From: JAJDBU01 sp046756925
Lineage (GTDB): Bacteria > Nitrospirota > Nitrospiria > SBBL01 > JAADHI01
Assembly: GCA_046756925.1 (NCBI GenBank)
Contig: JBHHXH010000001.1
Span: forward strand, 1 to 64,000
DNA: 64,000 nucleotides
Direction: 5' to 3'
This document shows, piece after piece, positions 34,590-42,375 of this stretch. The position numbers and the translations under genes were made by a program. Each line of letters starts with the position of its first letter. Within the stretch, counting starts at the first letter, position 1. The notes under the pieces are model-generated. The model worked only from the letters and a program-made list of their open reading frames with translations. It was not told the origin of the DNA and ran no database searches.

Positions 34590-35345
34590 TCAATCGAGGA
34601 CCGGATCTTCTTCAATCTTTACGATCACGTCTTTCGGCAGCATCGCGATCAAGCACGCTTTTGCCCTGTCCATGTAATCCTTGTCCTTCGATTCCAGGGT
34701 CAGAACAATGCGATGGTCGGGTTGCCGCCATTTTGGATAAGAGCCAAGGAGAAGGTCCGGGTACTGCCTTAAGACCTCCCTTAATCGGTCCGCGATGGCA
34801 TATTCTCTTTCGGAGAGAAAAATTTTCGTGAGATGAAACGGTCTTCCTCTAAAGCGTTCCTTGACGGCGGAAAACTTTTTGACCAGGAGGTCCGGGATGC
34901 CGGGAAAAATAAAAATGTTTTCATAATGGAGGACTGGAAACCGCAGCCCCTCGGCAAAGATCAATTCCGTTCCATCCGGGACCTCGGCCAAACGCGCTTG
35001 GGCCACGCGATACCCTGGTTGATTGGCTTGGGCGATCAACTCGATCAACACGGGATGTTGTATCAAGGGTTTGCCCACCCCCAGCGCGACCCCGGCCATC
35101 GTCACATCGTCGGGGGTCGGGCCGATACCACCGGAAGTAAAGATCAGGTCCACCCGTTTCCGGCCGTTGCGGATTTCCTCGGCGATCCGCTCGACATCGT
35201 CGGGAATGATCACCACCCCTTCGACAGCCACCCCCAGGGCCCGGAGTTCCCGCGTTAAAAAAACGGCGTTTTTGTCCGCCGTTTTTCCCGAAAGGACTTC
35301 GTTCCCGATGATGACGATCATCGCGTTGTTGTCCTTCTGTGTCAT
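34590..35345 (-). CDS. CinA-like molybdopterin-binding domain protein
   Basis: The protein has the MoCF-biosynthesis fold found at the N-terminus of CinA: MIVIIGNEVLSGKTADKNA, then VIIPDDVERIAEEIRN, and the signature FTSGGIGPTPDDVTMAG. A C-terminal nicotinamide-deamidase domain is absent, as in many CinA-N-only proteins (here 251 residues). The start ATG 35345 was chosen because it begins MTQKDNNAMIVIIG and lies 16 bases after the zinc-ribbon gene stop; the longer open frame upstream overlaps that gene. It follows the MogA/MoaB-like and zinc-ribbon genes in one unit. Confidence 0.85.
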   Translation of the reverse strand: MTQKDNNAMIVIIGNEVLSGKTADKNAVFLTRELRALGVAVEGVVIIPDDVERIAEEIRNGRKRVDLIFTSGGIGPTPDDVTMAGVALGVGKPLIQHPVLIELIAQANQPGYRVAQARLAEVPDGTELIFAEGLRFPVLHYENIFIFPGIPDLLVKKFSAVKERFRGRPFHLTKIFLSEREYAIADRLREVLRQYPDLLLGSYPKWRQPDHRIVLTLESKDKDYMDRAKACLIAMLPKDVIVKIEEDPVLD

Positions 35346-35361
35346 GATGGGATGGGATCGG

Positions 35362-35565
35362 TCATTCGTTTTCCTCCCAACGGTCCTCCAAGGCTTCTCC
35401 GCATTGCTCGCATGTGGTTTTCTCGTAGTGATTCGAATGCTTGCAGGCAGGACAAATCTTGTCCTCGAAACCGGGCGGCGCGCCGCGAAGCGTCTTGAGG
35501 CCCAGTAAAATGCCGCAAATCGCAAGGAAGGAAAATAAAACGGCTTGAAAAAGCGGATCACCCAT
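35362..35565 (-). CDS. Small membrane-anchored zinc-ribbon protein
   Basis: This 67-residue protein has one N-terminal transmembrane helix (FQAVLFSFLAICGILLGL, about 6-23) and a C-terminal zinc ribbon with two pairs of cysteines, CPAC and CEQC. It lies 6 bases downstream of the MogA/MoaB-like gene and just upstream of the CinA-like gene. Its position in that operon suggests an associated role, but function is unknown. Confidence 0.7.
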   Translation of the reverse strand: MGDPLFQAVLFSFLAICGILLGLKTLRGAPPGFEDKICPACKHSNHYEKTTCEQCGEALEDRWEENE

Positions 35566-35571
35566 TTTGGC

Positions 35572-36051
35572 TCATGCGTCTCTGGGACGAATCATGTGAA
35601 TCAGATGAGGAATCTCGTTGAGGATCACTTCGAGGTTTTCACATGCCGGGCCGGGACTGCCGGGCAGGTTGATGATGAGGGTGTCGTTTCGGATGCCGGA
35701 AACAGCGCGGGAGATAATGGCTTTCTTTGTTTTTTTCCGAAAGACTTCGTGACGCATCATGTCGCACAAGGCAGGCACCTCCCGATCGATCACATCCAAG
35801 GTTGCATCCGGCGTGCAGTCCTGCCTGCCCAGTCCGGATCCGCCGGCCGTCAATATGAGGTCGAGTTTTGCCTGATGAACCCAGGCGATCAGTTTGTCAC
35901 GAATCCGTCCCCCGTCGGCATCGATGACTTCGGTCACATAAACCTTTCCTCCTGTGTCCGTAATCATTTTCGATAATTGCATGGTGACACGGTCCTCACC
36001 GTGAAGAATGCCCTTTTCTTTAATCGATAAGATACCGGCTGTCCATTCCAA
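35572..36051 (-). CDS. MogA/MoaB-family molybdopterin-binding protein
   Basis: The protein carries the MogA/MoaB fold: AGILSIKEKG, VTMQLSKMITDTGGKVYVTE, LDLILTAGGSGLGRQDCTPD and a final INLPGSPGPACENLEVI. In the family this domain adenylylates molybdopterin or binds it. A TTG at 36051 with a strong GGAGG seven bases upstream is the likely start (160 residues, family length); the frame is open further upstream but the added residues are not conserved. It leads an operon with the zinc-ribbon and CinA-like genes and is divergent from the MoeA-like gene. Confidence 0.87.
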   Translation of the reverse strand: MEWTAGILSIKEKGILHGEDRVTMQLSKMITDTGGKVYVTEVIDADGGRIRDKLIAWVHQAKLDLILTAGGSGLGRQDCTPDATLDVIDREVPALCDMMRHEVFRKKTKKAIISRAVSGIRNDTLIINLPGSPGPACENLEVILNEIPHLIHMIRPRDA

Positions 36052-36284
36052 TGGTACCCCTCCTTCCGAATTCAAATAACTATAAACCAGAATCTCTGAA
36101 AATCCAACTGTTTTATGGCCTAAGAACCTCAAACGCCGAATTTGAACACCGCTTCAATCCGACTTCCGGCTTGACTCGGCTTGAATAGAAGCGGTGTTCA
36201 TGATATTAATTCGTCTCGATTTCGTTCCGAATGGTTCGAAACAGTGCGGCCGAAGACAAGACGGCCTCAATAGGAGGATGCATC

Positions 36285-37268
36285 GTGCCCGAGGATGACC
36301 CCATACAATCCGCACGAAAATGTTTTTTTTCGGCTTTTTCAAAAGATTCCACGGCGTCTGAAACGCTTCCCCTCGGACGCGCGAAGGACCGGGTCCTGGC
36401 CTCCGATCTGGAAGCGGCCATAGACGATCCGCCCTATGGCCGCTCGATCATGGAAGGCTATGTCGCCTATGTTTCGGATTTAGAAGCCGCTTCCGAGTCG
36501 GCGCCCGTAACGCTTGAGGTCGCCGGAGCCATCCCGGTCGGGCAAGGACATGCCGAGGGCTTGGCCGAAGGAAAGGTGCTGCAAGTCAACACCGGGAGCT
36601 TTATTCCACAGGGCGGATTCGGTGTGCTGCGCGCCTGGGATGTCGAGCAACAAGGAAAGCGGATCATCGTTTCTAAGCCCTTGAAAAAAAAAGAAAACAT
36701 CGAGGTCCAAGGGGAAATACGGGCGAAAGGAACCCCGCTGTTGGGCAAAGGACACCGGGTGAATTCGGACGATATTTTTTTATTGGCCAGCCAGGGGATG
36801 ACCGAGGTTTCGGTCGCCTGCCGTCCTAAGGTGGCCCTTTTCTCCTCGGGTAACGAAGTCATTCCGCCGGATGCCCCCTTTCAGGTCGGCGGCATTTGGG
36901 ATTGCAACCAATACGGGCTTGCAAGCCTGATCGAAGAAGCCGGCGGCATTCCGGAGTTTAAGGGAATCATGAAGGATGATTTTTCCGGCTTCGTCAAGGC
37001 CTTAAAAGCAGCCCTCGAAACCGCGGACATGATTGTGATTTCCGGCGGCACCGTGGCGGAAAATCGGGCCTTCTCCGCCGATCTTCTCGATGCGGTCGGC
37101 CCGCCAGGCACAGTGGTCCAAGGAATCCCCATGCGATCCGGAAAACCGATCGTGCTCGGCGTCTCGGGAGGCAAACCCATTGTCTGCGTGGCCGGACATC
37201 CGCCGGAAGCCGCCCGAGGGTTTCGGCTCTTTGGTCTCCCGGCCATCGAATATTTAATGGGCAAATAA
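36285..37268 (+). CDS. MoeA-like molybdopterin molybdotransferase homologue
   Basis: MoeA inserts molybdate into adenylylated molybdopterin. The domain order is retained: GRAKDRVLASDLEAAIDDPP then YGRSIMEGYV, then IPVGQGHAEGL, then the MogA-like domain with ALFSSGNEVIPPDA and VISGGTVAENRAF. The usual SGGVS(V/M)GD motif is changed to SGGTVAENR. The C-terminal domain IV is missing (327 residues versus about 400). GTG 36285 is preceded by AGGAGG at seven bases, deciding the start. It may be a specialised paralogue and not the general MoeA. The divergent MogA/MoaB-like gene supports a cofactor-related role. Confidence 0.82.
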   Translation: MPEDDPIQSARKCFFSAFSKDSTASETLPLGRAKDRVLASDLEAAIDDPPYGRSIMEGYVAYVSDLEAASESAPVTLEVAGAIPVGQGHAEGLAEGKVLQVNTGSFIPQGGFGVLRAWDVEQQGKRIIVSKPLKKKENIEVQGEIRAKGTPLLGKGHRVNSDDIFLLASQGMTEVSVACRPKVALFSSGNEVIPPDAPFQVGGIWDCNQYGLASLIEEAGGIPEFKGIMKDDFSGFVKALKAALETADMIVISGGTVAENRAFSADLLDAVGPPGTVVQGIPMRSGKPIVLGVSGGKPIVCVAGHPPEAARGFRLFGLPAIEYLMGK

Positions 37269-37287
37269 ATATAAGGGGTTGATTGAT

Positions 37288-37647
37288 ATGGAAACCTGGA
37301 AATCAATGATCGAAGCCGCCAAGCGGGAAATCGCCTTGCTCGGCATTACGGATGTACAAGAGAAGCGCGACAATCATGAAGACTTTATACTGGTCGATTG
37401 CCGTGAAAAAGACGAATACCAACTCGGTCACATCCCCAACGCCCTTTTTATTCCCCGGGGCGTGCTCGAAATGACGATCGAACGACAGGCCCCGGATCGC
37501 GACAAACCCATTGTGGTCTATTGCGCCGGCGGCGGCAGGAGCGCGATGGCGGCCTTCGCCTTAAAGAAAATGGGCTACAAAGATGTGGCCTCGATGGAAG
37601 GGGGATTTGAAGCCTGGAAGCGGTCCAGCCTCCCCGTCGAAAAATAA
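37288..37647 (+). CDS. Single-domain rhodanese-like protein
   Basis: The 120-residue protein is a rhodanese, carrying an active-site Cys79 in VVYCAGGGRSA and the CH2A-type segment ILVDCREKDEYQLGHIPNA. Such proteins transfer persulfide sulfur. ATG 37288 has AAGGGG nine bases before it. It is 19 bases after the MoeA-like gene and 2 bases before the ferredoxin-like gene, in a group that continues into the radical SAM methylthiotransferases, so a sulfur-donating role is plausible. Confidence 0.9.
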   Translation: METWKSMIEAAKREIALLGITDVQEKRDNHEDFILVDCREKDEYQLGHIPNALFIPRGVLEMTIERQAPDRDKPIVVYCAGGGRSAMAAFALKKMGYKDVASMEGGFEAWKRSSLPVEK

Positions 37648-37649
37648 GC

Positions 37650-37979
37650 ATGGGAAAATATCGGCACCACGTCTTTGTCTGCATCAACGAAAGGGACGCA
37701 AACGACCCCAGGGGCTGCTGTGCGGCCAAGGGCTCCTTCGAGATACGGGATGCTTTTAAAGAGGAAATTTTTAAGCGGGGCCTGAAGGGGATTGTCCGGG
37801 CGAATCAAGCGGGCTGTCTCGATGCCTGCGTGTTCGGCCCCTCGGTGGTTGTCTATCCCGGAGGCACATGGTACCGCGTCAAAAACCGGGAGGATGTGCT
37901 CGAAGTGGTGGAGAAGCATCTCGAAGGTGGGAAAATCGTTGAAAGTCTTTTGATTCCTCGATCATGGGCAAAAGGATGA
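37650..37979 (+). CDS. Thioredoxin-like [2Fe-2S] ferredoxin
   Basis: The 109-residue protein belongs to the thioredoxin-fold [2Fe-2S] ferredoxins (Aquifex Fd1 / NuoE-like domain). Cluster ligands are visible as Cys11 in HVFVCINERD, Cys23 or Cys24 in RGCCAAKG, and Cys56 and Cys60 in AGCLDACVFGP. It could deliver electrons to the following radical SAM enzymes. Its stop overlaps the start region of mtaB by 16 bases. Confidence 0.9.
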   Translation: MGKYRHHVFVCINERDANDPRGCCAAKGSFEIRDAFKEEIFKRGLKGIVRANQAGCLDACVFGPSVVVYPGGTWYRVKNREDVLEVVEKHLEGGKIVESLLIPRSWAKG

Positions 37980-39409
37980 GGCAAGCAAGCAGTGCGACCG
38001 GATTGATCGGCATCGATACCGTCACCGATTCCGGGGTCGATCCGATCGACAGCGAATTTTTAAAATGCGATCGACCGGTCTTTCGGGTTTCTTTTCACAC
38101 CCTCGGTTGCCGACTGAATCAAAGCGAGAGCGCGGCCTTGGAAGGCGGCTTTGCGGCCGAAGGATTTGAAATCGTCGAAGAGATTGCGCCCTCGGATCTG
38201 TGCATCATCAACACCTGTTTTGTCACCGGCCAGGCCGAGGCCAAGTGCCGTCATCTCATCCGGAAACTGCTGAGGCAAAACCCCCGTGTCTTTGTTGCGG
38301 TGACCGGTTGCTATGCCCAGGCGGGCATGGAGGCCCTCCGTCAAATCGCGGGTATCGATCTCATTGCCGGGACGGATCAAAAGATGGCCCTGCCTGGCCT
38401 CGTCCGGACCGTCCTCGAGGACAAGGGTGCTTTCGAAGAAGGCGCCATCCAAAAATCCGAAACTCCCGTCGTTTATCATTCGCCCCGCATCGGCCACGCG
38501 GATTTTGAGATCCCCAATTTGTCCGTGTTGGAAGAAGCGACCCGGTCCAATGTGAAGATTCAAGACGGTTGCGATTTTTTTTGCAGCTTCTGCATTATTC
38601 CGACGACGCGGGGCCGCTCGCGCAGCCGCCGCTTCGACGACGTGATCCGCGAGGCCCTGAACTGGGCGACGCGGGGCCATCTTGAAATCGTACTCACCGG
38701 TGTCAACCTGGGCGAATACCAACACGAAGGCCGCGACTTGGCCGATTTGATCGAGGCCCTGGACGAGATCGACGGGCTAGAACGTATCCGGATTTCTTCC
38801 ATCGAACCGACGACAGTTTCGGAGCGGATGATTCACCTCATGGCTGATTCGAACAAGCTTTGCCCCTATCTCCATCTTCCCTTGCAAAGCGGGAGCGACC
38901 GCGTTCTGGATGCGATGGGGAGGCGCTATACGCGGGAAGATTACCGATCATTCGTTATGGATGTCATGGAGAACATCCCAAACTTGGGCTTGGGTACGGA
39001 TGTCATGGTCGGCTTTCCGGGCGAGACCGAGGCCGATTTTGAGGAGACCGTGTCTCTTATTGAAACCCTGCCTTTTACTTATCTCCATGTCTTCCCCTAT
39101 TCGCGCCGGGAGGGAACCCGCGTCACGCGGAGCAATCTTTCGTCCGTGGATCCGACGGTGATCAAGGCGCGCGCGGCAGCGCTCTGTGCTTTGTCGGATC
39201 AAAAGCGGAAAACCTTTTACCGCAAGGCCATCGGCGCAACGGCGTCGGTGCTCTTCGAGACCCGACTGGCGGACGGCCGTTTCAGCGGTTTAACGGAGAA
39301 CTACATCCGCGTGGCCGCCGTTTCGGATCGCGATTTGAGAGGGCGTATCGCGCCGGTTCGCATCGCATCCCTTGCGGATAAGTTCGCCGCGGGGAAATTG
39401 GCCGGATGA
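37964..39409 (+). CDS. mtaB: tRNA t6A37 methylthiotransferase MtaB
   Basis: MtaB converts t6A37 to ms2t6A in tRNAs decoding ANN codons. The N-terminal UPF0004 domain shows SFHTLGCRLNQSE with its cluster cysteines (also NTCFVT and TGCYAQ), the radical SAM motif is CDFFCSFC, and later segments LTGVNLGEY, ISSIEP and LHLPLQSGSDRVLDAMGRRY are typical. A TRAM domain ends it. The first 30 residues are not conserved, so translation may begin at ATG 37976 or further in. The stop overlaps the miaB start by four bases (ATGA). Confidence 0.95.
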   Translation: MGKRMRQASSATGLIGIDTVTDSGVDPIDSEFLKCDRPVFRVSFHTLGCRLNQSESAALEGGFAAEGFEIVEEIAPSDLCIINTCFVTGQAEAKCRHLIRKLLRQNPRVFVAVTGCYAQAGMEALRQIAGIDLIAGTDQKMALPGLVRTVLEDKGAFEEGAIQKSETPVVYHSPRIGHADFEIPNLSVLEEATRSNVKIQDGCDFFCSFCIIPTTRGRSRSRRFDDVIREALNWATRGHLEIVLTGVNLGEYQHEGRDLADLIEALDEIDGLERIRISSIEPTTVSERMIHLMADSNKLCPYLHLPLQSGSDRVLDAMGRRYTREDYRSFVMDVMENIPNLGLGTDVMVGFPGETEADFEETVSLIETLPFTYLHVFPYSRREGTRVTRSNLSSVDPTVIKARAAALCALSDQKRKTFYRKAIGATASVLFETRLADGRFSGLTENYIRVAAVSDRDLRGRIAPVRIASLADKFAAGKLAG

Positions 39410-40770
39410 AGGTCTATCTCGAAACCTATGGCTGCCAAATGAACGTGGCCGACTCGGAACTGATCCGTTCCATCCTCAGCGCGGCGGGACATGACTTGTC
39501 GCCCCAATTGGAAGGCGCGGATGTCGTCCTCGTCAACGCCTGCGCCATTCGCGAAAACGCCTACCGGAAGATCTATGGCCGACTCGACTTGCTCCGCCCG
39601 CTTCGCCGACAATTCAAGCACGAAGGGCGGCCCTTTGTCGTCGGCGTGCTCGGCTGCATGGCGCAAAATATGAAAGAGGCCCTCTTTCGGCATCCCGTCG
39701 TCAACCTCGTGGCCGGGCCGGATAGCTATCGCGCCCTGCCCGATTTAATTGCCAAGGCGGGCACTTCGAAGGAGGATACCATTCGCTCGGGACGAAGGCC
39801 GAAGATCCGAAAAGAAATCGACGCCGATCTGTCCATCGTTGAGACCTACAGCGGGATCAATCCCCTGCGTTTCGACGGCGTGAATGCCTGGGTCGTGGTC
39901 ATGCGGGGCTGCGACAATTTCTGCACCTTTTGCGTCGTGCCCTATACGCGAGGTCGGGAGCGCAGCCGCCCGATGGGCGAGATTATGGAAGAGGTCCGCC
40001 GCCTCGCCGAGCAAGGATTCAAGCAGGTCACCTTTCTGGGGCAAAACGTCAATTCCTACCGCGCCGACAGGGCGTCCTTTGCCGATCTACTCCTGGGCGC
40101 GGCGGAGGTACCCGGCATCGAACGTGTGCGTTTTACCTCTCCGCATCCCAAAGATTTTCCGGAACCCTTGTTGGAAGCCATCGCATCCCATCCGAAGATT
40201 TGCAAACACATCCACCTGCCCTTGCAGGCGGGCAGCGACCGCATTCTCGACTTGATGAATCGAACCTACACCCGCGTGGAATTTTTATCGCTGGTCGAGA
40301 AAATCAGAACGATTATACCGAATGTGGCCTTGACCACTGACTTGATCGCCGGCTTTCCCACGGAAACGGAGGTCGATTTTCAAGACACCGCCGATGTGGG
40401 TGCGCGCGCGTACTTCGACAGCGCCTATATTTTTAAATACTCCGAACGGATTGGGACGATTGCGGCCCGGCAATATCCCGACGACGTGCCGCCCGAGGTG
40501 AAAACCGATCGCATCGTCCGACTCTTCGATCTGCAGCATGGGATTGCCCTAAAAAAAAATCGGGAAAAAATCGGCCGAGCCTTCGATGTTTTGATTGAGG
40601 GTGAGGACACAAAGCGGGCGGGCTGCCAAATCGGAAAAACCGACGGGCATATGACCGTGGTTTTTCCTGGCACGGGCTTGCCCCCCGGCACCATGGTGCC
40701 GGTGGAGATCAGAGAGGCGACGAAGGCCGCCCTTTTCGGCGCGCCCCTGGCCCTTTCGTGCATTTCTTGA
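39406..40770 (+). CDS. miaB: tRNA i6A37 methylthiotransferase MiaB
   Basis: MiaB methylthiolates i6A37 in tRNAs reading UNN codons. The start KVYLETYGCQMNVADSE gives the first of three auxiliary-cluster cysteines, the others in NACAIRENAY and LGCMAQ. The radical SAM motif is CDNFCTFCVVPYTRGRE. LGQNVNSYR, FTSPHPKDFP and LPLQAGSDRILDLMNR follow, with a C-terminal TRAM domain. Length 454 is normal. Coupled to mtaB, with the rhodanese and ferredoxin genes upstream. Confidence 0.97.
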   Translation: MKVYLETYGCQMNVADSELIRSILSAAGHDLSPQLEGADVVLVNACAIRENAYRKIYGRLDLLRPLRRQFKHEGRPFVVGVLGCMAQNMKEALFRHPVVNLVAGPDSYRALPDLIAKAGTSKEDTIRSGRRPKIRKEIDADLSIVETYSGINPLRFDGVNAWVVVMRGCDNFCTFCVVPYTRGRERSRPMGEIMEEVRRLAEQGFKQVTFLGQNVNSYRADRASFADLLLGAAEVPGIERVRFTSPHPKDFPEPLLEAIASHPKICKHIHLPLQAGSDRILDLMNRTYTRVEFLSLVEKIRTIIPNVALTTDLIAGFPTETEVDFQDTADVGARAYFDSAYIFKYSERIGTIAARQYPDDVPPEVKTDRIVRLFDLQHGIALKKNREKIGRAFDVLIEGEDTKRAGCQIGKTDGHMTVVFPGTGLPPGTMVPVEIREATKAALFGAPLALSCIS

Positions 40771-40771
40771 A

Positions 40772-41620
40772 ATGGGAGGTCTTAAACATGCGCCCGACCT
40801 CAAAAACGCCACGATCCAAAGAGGAAAGGTCGCACTTGCCTATACCTTGATCCATCCGGTTCCCTCCAAGGCGGCAGCGATCATCCTCCACGGTCTGAAC
40901 GATCACAAGGGGCGGTACAGACATCTTCAGGAAGGCTTGGCAAGGGCGGGTTATTCCAGTCTCGCCTATGACCAACGCGGATTCGGGCTTTCCGATGGAA
41001 AACGGGCGGATGTTGCCGACTACCGCGAATTTTTTGAGGACCTGTCTGCGATCGTTAAGCTGCTGCGAAAGGAACACCCCCATATTCAAGTGGTTCTCAT
41101 CGGCCACAGCTTGGGCGGGGCCATTGCGGCGGCCTACTGTATCGATCATCCAAACGAGACGGATGGATTGGTCTTGTCCTCGCCCGCTTATGACGTTCCC
41201 ATGCTTCCGTTTCCTTTGGAACCCCTGGCCCATCTCCTCTATAAATGCATGCCGGGCGCTGCGTTCCCCTATCCAAACCCCGATGGAAAACGGAGCCGGG
41301 ATCCGGCGATCGATATAGCTGTGGCCAAGGATCCGCTCATTGCGGTCAAAGGGACCCCACGGTTTTATGTCGAATTTCGAAAAATGAACCGTTATCTTCA
41401 GGAACATGCGCAAGCAATCACACTCCCCACCCTCATTCTTCAAGGTGGCGCGGATAGTATCGTTCGGGCCGAGGGAGCCCGGGCTTTATTCCGACGCCTG
41501 GGGCATCCAAAAAACCACCTTCATTGGTATGAGGGTTTTTATCACGAGGTTTTTCATGAGATCGGACACGAGGGGGTGATTGCGGACCTGGTCGGGTGGC
41601 TGGAAACCGCCCTCGCATGA
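40772..41620 (+). CDS. Monoacylglycerol-lipase-like alpha/beta hydrolase
   Basis: The 282-residue protein is a serine hydrolase of the monoglyceride lipase / lysophospholipase type. It shows IILHGLNDHKGRYRHL, AYDQRGFGLSDG, the nucleophile elbow IGHSLGGAIAA, an acid region ILQGGADSIV and a final YHEVFHE histidine. It has no signal peptide. The ATG follows the miaB stop with one base between, so it is coupled to miaB, though a functional link is not apparent. Confidence 0.9.
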   Translation: MGGLKHAPDLKNATIQRGKVALAYTLIHPVPSKAAAIILHGLNDHKGRYRHLQEGLARAGYSSLAYDQRGFGLSDGKRADVADYREFFEDLSAIVKLLRKEHPHIQVVLIGHSLGGAIAAAYCIDHPNETDGLVLSSPAYDVPMLPFPLEPLAHLLYKCMPGAAFPYPNPDGKRSRDPAIDIAVAKDPLIAVKGTPRFYVEFRKMNRYLQEHAQAITLPTLILQGGADSIVRAEGARALFRRLGHPKNHLHWYEGFYHEVFHEIGHEGVIADLVGWLETALA

Positions 41621-41684
41621 TACACTGTCCCCATGGGATTGCACGTTTGTTTTGCAGTCACCGTATTTTAAAGGGAGGCACCCC

Positions 41685-42296
41685 TTGCGCTTAAGACAAG
41701 CGATTTTAATTTCGACCCTCTTTTTCCTGATACTTGCCCGGGCCGCGGCGGCGGATCGAGAAACACTGGCGGAAGGTTTTGGGAAGTCCAAATGGGGAAT
41801 GACGCTCGACGAAATCGTATCGGTTTATCAAATAGAGTTGAACCAACCCAAGAGTGCCGATGCCGAAGGAACGTGGGCCGTGCTTGGTCCGGCGCCCGGA
41901 GAATTGACCGTTTCGGGAGAGGCGCTCGGTGAAGCCGAGGTCCGCTCGGTCAGTTTCGGGATCCACTCAAAATTCGGGCTGGCCATCATTCACGTCCGCT
42001 TTAAAGATACCAACGATCCAAAATATGTTGAAAAGCAGCTTCCGCTTTGGGAAGCCCGTTTTGGAACACCCAAGGAACGTCGTCCCGGCCCAAAAATCGT
42101 TTGGGAGGATGCGGAAAGCCATGTGGAATTGACCTACCATACCGTTTCGCCCCGTCACCCCACACCTTCCGACCACCTGGCCATCGTACTTTGGAGCCTT
42201 CCCCTCATGGAGAAGATCGAAGCGGAAGGGATCGAGGAAAGGCTGCCGGATGTGGAAACGCTCGCCCCATTGCAGGCGCCGCATAAAAGCAAATAG
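41685..42296 (+). CDS. Secreted protein of unknown function
   Basis: From TTG 41685 (GGGAGG six bases upstream) the protein is 203 residues with a signal peptide (about 1-20, ending ARAAAA). The mature part begins KWGMTLDEIVSVYQIELN, a pattern seen in several periplasmic proteins that start with a short KWGMS/T repeat-like helix. No active site was recognised. The frame is open back to 41580, within the end of the hydrolase gene, but that part is not plausible protein. Confidence 0.65.
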   Translation: MRLRQAILISTLFFLILARAAAADRETLAEGFGKSKWGMTLDEIVSVYQIELNQPKSADAEGTWAVLGPAPGELTVSGEALGEAEVRSVSFGIHSKFGLAIIHVRFKDTNDPKYVEKQLPLWEARFGTPKERRPGPKIVWEDAESHVELTYHTVSPRHPTPSDHLAIVLWSLPLMEKIEAEGIEERLPDVETLAPLQAPHKSK

Positions 42297-42375
42297 CGCC
42301 GCAAGCGACCAAACCATCACGGCATGTGTATATCCTCTTTATTTTCGGAAAACCATTAGGAGCCAACCGATAGAC

